Below are positions 32,136 through 42,639 of a stretch of DNA of 64,000 nucleotides, in pieces. Origin of the DNA: Anastatus disparis (Eukaryota > Arthropoda > Insecta > Hymenoptera > Eupelmidae); assembly GCA_017163975.1 (NCBI GenBank), contig JAFFSR010000362.1:3114001-3178000 (forward strand), given 5' to 3'. The position numbers were made by a program, and so were the translations under genes. How positions within the stretch are numbered: the first letter of the stretch is position 1; the number at the start of each line of letters is the position of its first letter. Below the pieces are notes generated by a model that did no database searches, had not been told where the DNA came from, and saw nothing but the letters and a program-made list of their open reading frames with translations.

Positions 32136-32846
32136 TCAATACCGAGTGTTCGTTATATTTATAGCAAAACAATCGAAACCTTTTCGATATCTACCAGAGT
32201 TCAGTGGACTATCTTTAGCGATCATTAAAAATCCATGCTTGTCATCTCTCCAACATTTAAAGCATAATTCTTTTAATAGTGGAAATGTCATGTCTAAGTT
32301 AACATGATTATCGTATAGATGTCGTAAATTAACATCATCTTGACAAAAAACTATCAAGAGATCGAGATTATCTCTCACGAGATGTTTTGGGATGCAAGCA
32401 TAAGACTGACGAAGATAGAAACTATCAACATCTTTGTGTCTTCCCCTGCAGAAGTAGGCTCCTATGTTGTCTTGCTTTTCACAAGCTACATCATCAAAAA
32501 TCATTATGGAATTTGGAAGAGCCTCGTCAGGTGGTATTACTGACTCGTGTTCGCTAAATGGAAAGTATTGCATACCTTCCAACGGCTCTAAAAGCTCTTT
32601 CAGAAACTTGTTTTTCCCTTGATTAAGAGATTTATAATAAACGTAAACATTTTTAAATCTTAGACCATTAGGATGCGTTATGAGTGCTAATAAACTGTTA
32701 GTTTTACCACAGTTAGATGGTCCACAAAATACAGCTCTTATACTATCTGGAAGTAAATTTCCATGTTTCTTTGATTTTTTCTCTCGTTCGACGATAGTAT
32801 TAAAATTCAGTATTGGCAGCTTGACAGATTATTCTTTGAAATCCAT
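32136..32846 (-). pseudogene. Polinton FtsK/HerA-type genome-packaging ATPase, copy 1
   Basis: P-loop ATPase that would pump DNA into capsids. Walker A FCGPSNCGKTNSLLALITHP near residue 40, Walker B NSIMIFDDVACE near residue 110, then FCRGRHKDVDSFYLRQSYAC and a C-terminal FKCWRDDKHGFLMIAKDSPL. ATG at 32846 gives MDFKE followed at once by TAA (32829-32831), after which the frame is open to 32136. The same TAA is in copy 2. Either the true start is elsewhere, with no ATG available before Walker A, or both copies inherited the lesion. TATATAAA (32894-32901, minus) and GCAGTT 32 nt on support initiation upstream of this ATG. Confidence 0.85.
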
Positions 32847-32868
32847 CTCAACAGATTCAAACTACAAC

Positions 32869-32915
32869 TGCTCGATTAAGTAAGAATACATCGTTTATAT
32901 ACCCTGTGAATCAGT
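32869..32915. promoter_or_regulatory. Bidirectional promoter of ATPase and PLA2-protein genes, copy 1
   Basis: A single palindrome-like TTTATATA/TATATAAA (32894-32901) reads as TATA on both strands. Minus: GCAGT about 32 nt on. Plus: TCAGT at 32911-32915, closer than usual. The ATPase ATG and PLA2 ATG are 93 bp apart. Confidence 0.6.
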
Positions 32916-32938
32916 AACTCTTCAACCTTCGAAGTGTT

Positions 32939-33730
32939 ATGATCGTATATCGTAGACGCGGTCGTGGTTTGCTTAATAAAATAATCAATAGTCTTCCAAT
33001 AGAACTTCATTTACCGGAATATCAGTACTGTGGACCTGGTACGAAATTAGCCAAACGTTTAGCTAGAGGTGATCAAGGAATTAATTTTCTTGACAAAGCT
33101 TTTAAGGAGCACGATATCTCTTATTCATAAAATCGTGAAAATATAGAGGCTAGAAATATCGCTGATAAAGTACTAGCAGAAAAAGCCTGGCAAAGACTAT
33201 CATCGAAAGACGCTGGTATTGGTGAAAAAGCAGCTGCATTCGCTATTGCAAATAGTATGAAAATAAAATTTAAGCTTGGAATGGGATCAAAAAAGAAGAC
33301 TTCCACTGTTACTCTAAACAAAATAATACAGGCCGCTTCCAGATCCATGAAACCTTGTAAGTGTGCTCGTAAAGCTATCCTCTCTGCCTTAGAGGGTGCT
33401 AGAAGTGCTGTGAGAAAAGCTGGTGGTAAGCATAAAATCCAAGTACCACGTAGATTATCAATTCCATCTAAGGTTGGAGGATTCTTACCATTCCTTATTC
33501 CTCTTTTTGCTGGTTTAGGTGCAATCAGTAGTTTAGCAGGAGATGCCTCAGGAATAACTAAAGCAGTGAATGATTCCAAAGCTGCTCAGAAACAATTCGA
33601 GGAGAAACAAAGGCATAATCAGGGGATGGAAGAAATCGCTCTAGGTAAAGGTCTTTATTTAAAACCTTACAAGACAGGACTTAGTCTTCTTCTGAAGTCT
33701 AGTTTAAAAAAAAAAAGATCCTCGAAGTAA
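32939..33730 (+). pseudogene. Polinton virion protein with parvovirus-like phospholipase A2 domain, copy 1 (one stop)
   Basis: Basic N-terminus (MIVYRRRGRGLLNKIIN), then a PLA2-like domain: calcium-loop YCGPGTKLAKRL and catalytic FKEHDISYS with the His-Asp pair, as in parvovirus VP1 and adintovirus proteins that act in membrane penetration. A helix-rich middle follows (KAWQRLSSKDAGIGEKAAAF), a basic stretch, a hydrophobic segment (GGFLPFLIPLFAGLGAISSL) and a tail LGKGLYLKPYKTGLSLLL. TAA at 33128-33130, just after HDISYS, is Gln in copy 2; the frame then continues to 33730. It ends at an A11 run (about 33706-33716), after which protease sequence continues in the -1 frame. Confidence 0.85.
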
Positions 33731-34009
33731 GATTACCACAAAGAGCTTTGACCGACTTTGACCTCGTAAAGTATGCCCAGATATTGAAAATCCCAAATTT
33801 TCGAGGAGTATTCATGCGAAATGCTTTACCATTAAGCGGCCCGCATCACCATGAATCTGCAATTGTTAATCTTGACGATGTTGATGGTCCTGGCACACAT
33901 TGGGTAGCTTATCGTAAGTGAGGTAAAAGTGTCGTTTATTTCGATTCTTTCGGAGACTTTCAGCCACCACTGGATTCAATGTGGTCATTTATGTTTGATG
34001 CTCTTGAGT
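33716..34009 (+). pseudogene. Polinton adenain-like cysteine protease, copy 1 (truncated)
   Basis: Maturation protease of the virion proteins. Segment reads RALTDFDLVKYAQILKIPNF, GVFMRNALPLSGPHHHESAI, then PGTHWVAYRK with the likely catalytic His, then VVYFDSFGDFQPPLDSM. TGA at 33919-33921 interrupts it, and it ends at 34010 before the region where the catalytic Cys block would lie, so it is both interrupted and truncated. It has no own start: sequence is continuous in the -1 frame with the PLA2-protein tail across an A11 run. Copy 2 is cut by the window before this gene. Confidence 0.8.
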
Positions 34010-34017
34010 AAAAAACT

Positions 34018-34053
34018 TATAAAAGGAAAGTCAAATTAGCTATCTCTCTCATT
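34018..34053 (+). promoter_or_regulatory. Promoter of penton-like gene
   Basis: TATAAAAG at 34018-34025 followed by TCATT at 34049-34053, then the ATG at 34069. The TATA box lies at the 3' end of the truncated protease gene. Confidence 0.6.
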
Positions 34054-34068
34054 ATCCATTGAACAATC

Positions 34069-34746
34069 ATGGAAGATTCATTGACGCTAAGCTTTTCTAG
34101 TACATCGTCAGTAATCGAAGCTCAGTATTTTCCACCGATCGAACTTTTATTCGATAAGAACTACGTTCTTAGCTTTATTGGACTTTCGACCTTCAACTCA
34201 ATACCCAATATTGATAGCGGTAATAACAAGTTCTACGTTGGTAAGGAAGAAATTGTATTACCGACTGGAAGTTACGAAATCAAAGACATAAAAAATTATC
34301 TTTGTGAGGCATTAGCACCAAAAGAAATTTCAATCGATATAAAGCCAAATAATAGCACACTACGTTGCGTTATAACCTGCAGTCATCCCATTGATTTTCG
34401 ACCACAAGATTCCATAGGCTCATTACTGGGTTTTACTGAACGTCTTCTGCCAGAAAAAATCGATCACGATTCTGATTTACCTGTAGCCATTTTGAAAGTT
34501 AACGCACTTCGAGTCGAGTGCAACATAACCTCTGGTGCTTATGTAAACGATAAACGAGTGCATACCATACACGAGTTCTTTCCTGCAGTTCCACCAGGAT
34601 ATAAGATCATCGAAGTTCCATCTCCAGTTATTTATCTTCCGATAAGCATCAAGAGCATAGATCACATTCAAGTACGAATCGTCGATTAAGATGGACACTT
34701 GATTAATTTTCGAGGAGAAATAATAACAATAAAATTACATCTTTAA
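34069..34746 (+). pseudogene. Polinton penton-like minor capsid protein (one stop)
   Basis: Minor capsid (single jelly-roll) protein of Polintons. Starts MEDSLTLSFSSTSSVIEAQY, with YVLSFIGLSTFNSIPNID, a beta-rich middle (IVLPTGSYEIKDIKNYL, DFRPQDSIGSLLGF) and HTIHEFFPAVPPGYKIIE. The last part, DHIQVRIVD, is followed by TAA (34687-34689), after which frame continues DGHLINFRGEIITIKLHL to a stop at 34746. In relatives this tail is part of the protein, so the TAA is a likely nonsense change. Family call by pattern; no copy 2 counterpart in the window. Confidence 0.75.
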
Positions 34747-34754
34747 CTAGCATA

Positions 34755-34910
34755 ATGGGTATTGTCTACAACACTAAAGTTGGTAGAGGGTATATAAATA
34801 AGTCAACATGCCGACCAGTCATCAGTCGTCGAACGACAAAGAAAGCGTTAACACGACAAAACATTCAATTTCTAAGAAGTCTAGGGCTAAAAATCCGTGG
34901 TAGAAAGTAA
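34755..34910 (+). CDS. Small basic Polinton protein, 51 aa
   Basis: Very basic peptide: MGIVYNTKVGRGYINKSTCR, then a Ser/Arg/Lys stretch and C-terminal NIQFLRSLGLKIRGRK. Small Arg/Lys-rich proteins ending in an LTxxNxxFLxSLG-like motif occur at this place in Polintons and may be DNA-condensing core proteins like adenovirus pX. It sits 8 bp after the penton-like gene and 30 bp before the capsid gene. The capsid TATA box lies inside it. Confidence 0.6.
   Translation: MGIVYNTKVGRGYINKSTCRPVISRRTTKKALTRQNIQFLRSLGLKIRGRK
34791..34826 (+). promoter_or_regulatory. Major capsid gene promoter
   Basis: TATATAAATA at 34791-34800 then TCAGT at 34822-34826, about 33 nt from TATA to initiator, with a ~115-nt leader to the capsid ATG. 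It overlaps the 51-aa ORF. Confidence 0.65.
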
Positions 34911-34940
34911 CATGTATATTCTTCTGCTGTTTTCGAAAAT

Positions 34941-35749
34941 ATGAAAGGAATTCTGAGTATACAGTCGGGAGTAAAGTTTGATGAATCTGTCGAACATTAT
35001 AAAGTACACGCTCATCAGCCTTATTCTGCGTCTTCATTCAATAATAGTGATGAGATTCGTATATCTATTCAACATCAAGACTTATGTCTTCTTCCATCGC
35101 GTAGTTCACTCCATATTTGTGGTAGGCTCGTGAAAACTGATGGAACTGCTGCAGCCAATACAGTGCTAGTCAATAACGCCATCTGTCACATGTTTGAAGG
35201 AATTCGCTATGAAATCAAAGCTGTAGAGATCGATAAATGTAAAAATGTTGGTTTAACTACACTCATGAAAGGATGGCTTTCCTTCTGTCCCAGTCAAGAA
35301 TCAATTCTCGAGAATGCTGGATGGGTTGATGTAGAGGAGAATCAAAAAATAAATAATGAAGCAGGTTACTTTGACTTATTTATTCCTTTGAGTATGATTC
35401 TCGGTTTTGCTGAAGACCATCGTAAAATTGTAGTCAATGTAGAACATGAACTCATACTGACAAGATCGAGGAATGATTTGAATGCAGTAGATCAGACGCA
35501 TCATGAAAATAGATACGAAGATTTCAAGATTGATTTGCAAAGAATAGAATGGCTTATGCCTTAAATAATGTTATCGAATGCTTATAAACTTCAGCTATTC
35601 AATCACATTGGTAAATAAAAACATATTGCTATAAGTTTCCGCAGTTGGGATTCGTACGAGTATCCTCTATTTCCAACTATATCAAAGCATGTTTGGACTG
35701 TTAAAACTTCCAATCAGTTAGAAAAGCCACGTTTTGTCGTATTAGGCTA
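34941..35749 (+). pseudogene. Polinton major capsid protein, N-terminal part (frameshifted and truncated)
   Basis: Double jelly-roll capsid protein. Starts MKGILSIQSGVKFDESVEHY with HQPYSASSFNNSDEIRISIQ, LLPSRSSLHICGRLV, GIRYEIKAVEIDKCKNVGLT and GYFDLFIPLSMILGFAEDHR, all typical of the first jelly roll. The open frame stops at 35562-35564 after IEWLMP. Homology continues in another frame (AYKLQLFNHIGK; AISFRSWDSYEYPLFP; LEKPRFVVLG) to about 35748, where the next transposon starts. The second jelly roll is absent. Confidence 0.85.
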
Positions 35750-35870
35750 GACCTAAAAAACTACAATTTGCTTTTTTTTAAAGGTTTCTAGGTGACTCAG
35801 AACTAGAGTTATGACCATTTCAAGTTGGTAAAAAAATCAAACGATGAAATCTAGGAATAGCGAATTAGGA

Positions 35871-37413
35871 TTTTTTGTAACAAATTAAGAAAAAATGAAT
35901 TTTCAAAAAAAGTTATAGAGAATATTTACTTCTCATATTATGCATTTATTTCTAAACTCAATTTTTTCCAAGTTAATTATAGAACAATTTTAAATTGAAC
36001 AAAAATTTTTGTTGAGGTTTACATGTTTTCAGTCGAAAATTGTCTTTTGGGTAGTTGTAACCAATTGCTTCTAATATAATTTCGATTGCTCGAATTGATT
36101 CTATCAATTATTCAATTTGCTTAATTTGCTCACACGAAATTGAGAAATTGTAAAAAGGTACTGCATGGCAGTGCATGACTCGTATGCATTTTTCATGAAC
36201 TATGAAAATAGACTCTTCAAAAACCTAACGCTATTCCCTACTCTATATTCATTTTATGATCTGAAAATACCTGTAAAAACAATCTTTCAAATCCAAATAT
36301 TATTGTTGATCACTATAAAATTGAGATTCATTTAATATATATAATTTCTATTATTTGATCTCTATAAAATTGAGATTCGTTTAATATATACAATTTCTAT
36401 TATTTGATCTCTATAAAATTGAGATTTATTTAATATATATATAATTTCTATTATTTGATCTTTATAAAATTTAAAGTTATTTAATATATACATAATTTCT
36501 ATTATTTTATGGATGATATTTTAAATTCAAATAAGTTCGTATTTTTTACAAAAAATTTTAAGTGAATATGCAAGCTAAAGTTCGTTTGGTGTGTATAAGT
36601 TTTGATTTAGTTATAAATTGAACAAAAAAAATTACGATATCAAATTCATAAAAGTGATTAAAGAAACATATTTAGTTTTGTGAATATTTTTGTAAATTTA
36701 TACATTTCAAAAAATATTATCATTTACTATAATAAATTTTAACCTTTGTTGCTTATCCAAAAATGCTCAAAAAATCTTATTTAGCAAATTAGTTTGTATA
36801 CAAGCCTAATTTTTATCATTATTTAAATTAGTTATATTAAGTATATCATTTGTTTAAAAATCATTTGTAATTTATCCTTTCTCACTGGTAATATAAAATC
36901 AATTTTTCCCAACATTCTCCTATTTATAATGATTTTACCATGTAAAATTTAAAGTGCGTATACACAGTGTTATTAATGCTTCTTAAAGATTAAATCAATC
37001 TAGATCCATTTATAATCAATGGATTTCTATTTCCAAAATATATAATTATTACTTTTAATATTTTCACAAATGAGAGAAGTAAATATTTGGTTTTAAATTT
37101 CAGTTTTTTTGGAAATTTTCATTTATAAGGAATTTATATTCTGTAAATTAAATATTTCTTTTTCATTTTCATATAAGTTATAAGTTATTGATTTACATAT
37201 TAACTGAATTTTGGAATTGTGTAATACTTTGTTTGGCAAACCATTAATTTCAGCTTTTGCATTTTCACATATACTGTTGCATTAATTCAAGTAGTAACTT
37301 CTTTTATTACATATGTAACCATATGTTTTCTTGAACTGTCGTATCTGAACAAATGTGTTTATATGATCAAACCTTTTTCAAATTTCTGGATACTATGTGT
37401 ACTTATATTCAAT

Positions 37414-37472
<59 letters not shown>

Positions 37473-37615
37473 TTATACTTTATAAGCCTTTATGTTTTAG
37501 TAAATAATATTTTAAAATAACAATTAATGAAACCAAACAAAAACATTTTTATCAGAGTTTATGAATCTTATATTATACATTAAATTTATGATAGAGAGTT
37601 AAAAACTTGTATTAA
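35871..37615. other. AT-rich non-coding stretch with minisatellite and (AT)n
   Basis: No gene. 36308-36506 is a ~55-bp tandem repeat (about four units containing CTATAAAATTGAGATT and AATTTCTATTATTTGATC). 37418-37467 is a pure (AT)n tract. Confidence 0.7.
36308..36506. repeat. ~55-bp tandem repeat, about four units
   Basis: Units share GATCTCTATAAAATTGAGAT and TTTAATATATATAATTTCTA with few changes; the last unit is more diverged. Confidence 0.85.
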
Positions 37616-38127
37616 GGTGGCTCTAGCGTTTGGTGCCGTATCAAGCTGGGGCCCCGGCATAAAGAACAAAATAAATTTTTGTTTTTATTAAATTTTATAA
37701 AAATTATTTTTAATCGGTTACTATATTTATTATTTGTATTACATTTAATTAATTGACAAGAAATATTCGATATTTACGCTTGCAAGCATTCTAATCGTAT
37801 GAATTTTCATAAATTTTTTACATATCATTTTGATTTCATCGATGACATGATACATTCATAATTCATTTAAATTTGTAATAAAACAATCTACGATTTCATA
37901 TTTGGTTCATAAAAAACTATAATTTTATTAATAAATTATAAACATAAATGTCGTTTTTTTCATAAAAGCCCGTGTTAAATTTCCAAACTTCCAGAATTTT
38001 TTTCTCTTGAATTTGGTCGATGGCCTTATATTTTCTAAATTGTTATAAAATACTAGTGGCTTATACATTTCATAGTATTTTTTTTTACTAAAGATCCTAT
38101 TTTTTATCAAAAATCACTGGAGCCACC
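37616..38127. mobile_element. 512-bp MITE with TTAA target duplication
   Basis: TTAA at 37612-37615 and 38128-38131. Inverted ends GGTGGCTCTAG and GGTGGCTCCAG. AT-rich interior without a transposase. TTAA points to a piggyBac or Kolobok-type source. Confidence 0.8.
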
Positions 38128-39160
38128 TTAATACAATTTTATTGAAAGAAACATTCCGAAATTCATACATTCATAGATTTAATAATTGATCAACTTCCAA
38201 TTACTGAAACGTTTAAAAAGTTCTTATAATATGACATCCTTACACTATATATATTTTTTTCATAGATTCTACATAGCAGTATTTTCTTAACAACTGACAT
38301 GGTTTAGTATAAATACAAGATGGCCTCTCAAATTAAAAATCTAGATCTATCAAATGTAAATAATAGTATTCTTAAATTTAATAAATTAAAATTACTTAAT
38401 AATTTGGATGTACTTCAGCGATTATTTTATCAAACTAGAAATGAGAAGGCCAAAATTGTTGATGCAGTAAAAATAATAATTGAAGAGGTAGTATGTTTAT
38501 GGGATAAAGTATCTATACAAACAAAAAGAAAAGATCATTGTTGTGAAAAATTTCATAAGTTATACAAGGATTTTCGAGTAATACAAAAGATTCCTAATAA
38601 ATCAAGCATGAAAGTGGTCGATTTTTCAAAAAAATTATCTACTGTATTTGATATTTCTCAAGATCTTTCAATAAAACTACTTGATTCTATGGATAATGAT
38701 ACCGAAAACAGTTTTTTATCTAAACCAATAGAATATATCAAGAGAAAATTATCAGTTTTGAAATCTGAGAGCGAATCAGGTGATAAGAATCACTATTTAA
38801 TACTTTAGATGATGTGATATTACCTCATTATTATTTGATCTAAACTTTTATGATTAATTTTGATTACAGATGAAAATATTTTTTCTCAAAATTCTGAAGC
38901 ATGCAATCTGTCTCTGTCTTCAGAAAGCAATGAGCTTGACTCATCAAACCATGAACGTGATATGTTGAACCAAGGCGTTTTAATTAATCCCGATGATGTT
39001 AATATATCTTTGAAATCTCTTTCATCATCTAGTAAGGATATAAGCATTGAACCAAAGAGAATTGTTATAAGTAAATATTTTCTTATTTATGTTTATGAAC
39101 GTTACTTCTTACCTTCAAAAGTAAATCTTTATTTGAATTTGATTAAATCAAAGAATAAAA

Positions 39161-39402
39161 CCCTACTAGAAAAGCTCATATGAGATCTCGTGTGATATAT
39201 CCTATGATATCACATGACATATTCTATGATACATCGTGTGACATATCAAAAGATATATCACGTGAGATCTCACATGAGTTATCGTACCAAACCTCGTATG
39301 ATAATTCATATGGTAAATTACTATAGATTGGAAAAAAGAAAATCCATATGATATATCATATATGATATCATATTAGATCTCATATGAGCTTTATTAGTAG
39401 GG
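39161..39402. mobile_element. 242-bp palindromic MITE
   Basis: Inverted ends CCCTACTAGAAAAGCTCATA and CCCTACTAATAAAGCTCATA. The interior is rich in GATATATCA/TGATATATC words. It lies in the intron after exon 2 of the surrounding transposase. Confidence 0.75.
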
Positions 39403-40439
39403 TATTCACTAATCTATACAATAATAGGTAAAAGTACCAATAAAGGAACATGGTCGTGTATTGTACCTATAGTGGAACAATATTACAAAAACTAATATTT
39501 TACAATTATATTAAATAATATATACTTTAAAAAAATTAATTAATTTCATTCAAGTATTCAAGTTCAAATTCGAATATTTTGTAAAGAACATTGACGAAAT
39601 TCAGTCATAAAAAAAATTAATTTCCACTAACGGCACTTGAAACTCCTAAATTTGATTAAATTTTGCTCCAAAAGTATCTCAGAAAAGCATTAACATTTCT
39701 ACAAATATTTAAAAATATAATGAGTTTTCATGCATAGAACGCTTTTTAACTTAGTGTATAAAGGTCAAGCTTTGTAATTTTTATCGAGTTTTTATTTATT
39801 ACTGGTAAATGATATATTTTTAAACGAGTGTTCCTCTATACTTTCATAGATTATACATACGCCTAATACTGAAACAGAGGATTATCATGTTCCACTTCTC
39901 GACAAACTGTAAGCTTAACCCTTTCAGTCACAGGAGCCACTATAGTGGCACCCTTTCTCATTTTCTTTTTTTTATTGTTTGATTCGCACTTTAAGTTTAA
40001 TCTTTATTCTTTTTGCATTCTCATATAAATGAGTGTTCATTTTATAAGTATCATATGATATATTTTAAATATATGATTGTAAATAAATCTAAAAAATTAA
40101 TGTATAGTAGAAAATACGTGTTTTTGCGAAAATAATTCGTGACTGAAAGGGTACACGTCGTCCAGATATGAAACAACACTGGTCAATACTTTTATTTAAC
40201 TTTTAAGTATTTATTTATCCAAAAAATTTGATTTTACCATGATATTGAAATATTTTAAAATAGTAAGTAATCTAAAATTCGTAGAAAATTATAAGAACTT
40301 AAAAGTAACCTATAAATTTATTTCAAAATCTAATGTTTCTTCAGATCAAAATAATTTTATAAAATGTGATTAACGAAAAATAAAAAAACAAAAAAGCAAA
40401 ATAAATTTAAATATATTGATGTTAAAAGAAAAAGGAGCC

Positions 40440-40955
40440 GTATAAAAAATGATATAAATAAAAAGAATATAGAAAGCTCTTACTCCTATTCAACTTTTCA
40501 AAGTGCAGTGAATGCAGTTTTCAAAAGAGGATTTACGATAAGAAACAATTTTTAGAATGTGCAACAACATAAACAATATATTAGAGAAGGTGGAGCAACA
40601 GCTTTGTCCGCACAGGCAGAACAGGACATTGTGAACTGGATTATTTGCAGAACAGACAGAGACTTTCCAGTATTTAAGTCTTATTTATTAGATTGTGTGC
40701 AAAACTATATTTCAAATTTAAGAAAAGATATTTCGTTTAAGAATAATAGCAACTCGGGCAGAGTATAAAGTAGTGGGTGTAAATAAGAAAGAATGTATTA
40801 CCACATTATTTATGTATAGTGCTGAAGGTACTCGTGCTCCGACAATTATTTTATATCCATACAAAGAAAAAGTATAAATTCTCCTAACGGTTGGAGTGTA
40901 GAACTTGCTGAAAATGGTTGAATGACAATTGAAGTATTTTACGGATCAAAAAAAA
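40440..40955 (+). pseudogene. pogo/Tigger-type transposase remnant
   Basis: First block: YSTFQSAVNAVFKRGF, then after a stop GATALSAQAEQDIVNWIICR and DFPVFKSYLLDCVQNYI, the CENP-B-type DNA-binding helix-turn-helix of pogo transposases. Directly afterwards come VGVNKKECITTLFMYSAEGT and APTIILYP, part of the DDE_1 catalytic domain, then PNGWSVELAENG. The part between them, including the first catalytic Asp region, is deleted. Several stops; inactive. Confidence 0.75.
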
Positions 40956-41274
40956 AATGTTAATTTTTATGTTAAATAATTTATTTATGTTCGTTTAAAT
41001 TCATATTGTTACATAGATTGAATAAATAAATAATGATACTAATAAATTATGAAATAAAATTTCTTAAAATACAAATTTTATCTTTACAACCAAATTTTAC
41101 TTCTTTACAACAATGTTTCACTTGTAACGTACCCAAGTGGGTAATAGTTACTTTTCAAAAAAAAATAAATTATGGTCTAAATTCGATGTTGGATTAATTA
41201 CCGTATAATGTAAACGCGATAGATTATTAATTTTATGTACGCGATTTGTATAATTTTCTTTAATGTATTTAATA

Positions 41275-41470
41275 AAGTACGCAAGCTCCGTTCGGGCAGT
41301 GGGCCAGATTGGAGGGTGGCTATTAAATACCTTACTAGCAAAGTACAAAAAGCTCCGTTCGGGCAGTAGGCCGAATTGAAGTGTAGCTGCTAGGTCCCTT
41401 TTTTAACAAATTACACAAGCTCCGTTCGGGCAATAGGCCAGATTGGAGGGTAGCTGTTAAATATTTTGTT
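41275..41470. repeat. ~68-bp tandem repeat, three units
   Basis: Each unit contains AAGCTCCGTTCGGGCAGTRG and GCCAGATTGGAGGGTRGCTG followed by an AT-rich spacer. GC-rich compared with its surroundings. Confidence 0.85.
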
Positions 41471-41704
41471 AGTGAAACGCCAGCTTATTTATAAAGCTGG
41501 ATGTTTCCTTTATTAGTATAAAATATATTTGTCATTAGTAATAAAAGGAAATATATATTATATTAAATATTCTTTTATTTTAAGCAAAAATATATATGTA
41601 TGTAATTACAAAACAAAAAAAAAACTCTCCGATGAGAGAAAAAGAGAAGCTCTTTAAAGACGTAAGCTCAATTTATTTTATTTGATAATTCTTAATATTA
41701 ATCT

Positions 41705-42040
41705 GGGGGGTTAAGCGTAGAGCGCTTGTATGTCCCCAGAGTCAAAAGAGCTTAATTTAAATTTCTTTTTATAATAAAAACCTTAGATAACAAAGGGCGT
41801 CAAGCTTAGGCGCTTATATGTCTCAATTGTTATTGGCTTAAGAAATTAAGTTTTATTTTTAATTTTGGCTTTAAAAAACAAAGGGCGTTAAGCTTAAGCG
41901 CTTGTATATCCCAATTGTTTCTCTTGCTAAGCCAAAATATTCTACGGCCAAAAAAAAAATTAAATCAAATTCTTAATTTAATCTCAACTCAGGTAAACCA
42001 AGGGCGTTAAGCCCAAGCGCTTGTATCTCCCTATGTTTTA
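41705..42040. repeat. Four spaced repeats with palindromic core
   Basis: Near 41708, 41798, 41881 and 42000, units of the form AAAGGGCGTTAAGCTTAAGC followed by GCTTGTATNTCCC, about 85-120 bp apart. Each core (GCGTTAAGCTTAAGCGC) is nearly palindromic and the outer GGG/CCC can close a hairpin. Function unknown. Confidence 0.7.
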
Positions 42041-42157
42041 CCCGTCACAGTCGATTCAAGAATAAGGCGTGCGAGTCAGCGAGATTCGTGTTTTTATACG
42101 CGCAGAGCTTCTCTCTATCTCTCTTACAATGGTGAGGAGCTTTTAAGGTTGCGCGCG

Positions 42158-42478
42158 CTTATTAGGCAGTTTGCTATGCAAGCTCGAAGCAGGTGGCGTT
42201 CTGAGCTCTAGCGCTGTCATGGCGGTCACACTACGACAATCTTGCTATGTTAACATGTATAAGTATATTCATGAGTCTATCCATGTATATTCAATGACGT
42301 CACATCTGAAAGTAGTGGGGGAAGCCCCTTCTCTAATAGTAGCGCGTTGCGCGTCGTTGCACGCACACAGCTACACGTATATGCTCATCCATGCACATAT
42401 ACGTGGAGTGTGCCGCCATGACAGCGCTAGAGCTCAGAACGCCACCTACTCTGAGCTTGCATAGCAAACTGCCTAATA
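42158..42478. mobile_element. ~320-bp MITE with ~75-bp inverted repeats
   Basis: Ends start TTATTAGGCAGTTTGCTATG on the left and CCTATTAGGCAGTTTGCTAT (complement) on the right. The repeat extends through GTGGCGTTCTGAGCTCTAGC and GCTGTCATGGCGG. GC-rich interior. A 97-codon open frame through it is not a gene. Confidence 0.85.
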
Positions 42479-42639
42479 GGCTTTACGAAGATTCGGGGTT
42501 TTATTTTTCCGTCTCGCTTGCTCTTATATGACTAAATATTAAGACATTGTAAGCGCGCTGTAAGGTTGTCTCGCGCGATGTAAGCCAGCTGTACGTTAAC
42601 CTATATACAACCTTGTATATAGGTCACGCGCCTACTATG

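Larger units (their letters stand above)
18652..35749 (+). mobile_element. Polinton/Maverick (adintovirus-like) copy 1, right end missing
   Basis: Virus-like self-synthesising transposon. Contains, in order, gene A, gene B, iteron array, gene C, PolB, protein D, integrase, coiled-coil protein, 276-aa protein, packaging ATPase, PLA2-domain protein, protease, penton-like protein, small basic protein and the N-terminal part of the major capsid protein. The left end starts 5'-AG (AGTAGGTAAACTAGGGGAG), as Polinton termini do. It ends abruptly at 35749, where another transposon begins; no right terminus was found. It carries a 1.7-kb TA element and a Penelope-like insertion. Confidence 0.92.

Noticed and set aside
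42171..42464. 97-codon ORF
   Set aside because: It lies wholly inside a MITE with inverted repeats; no protein similarity recognised.
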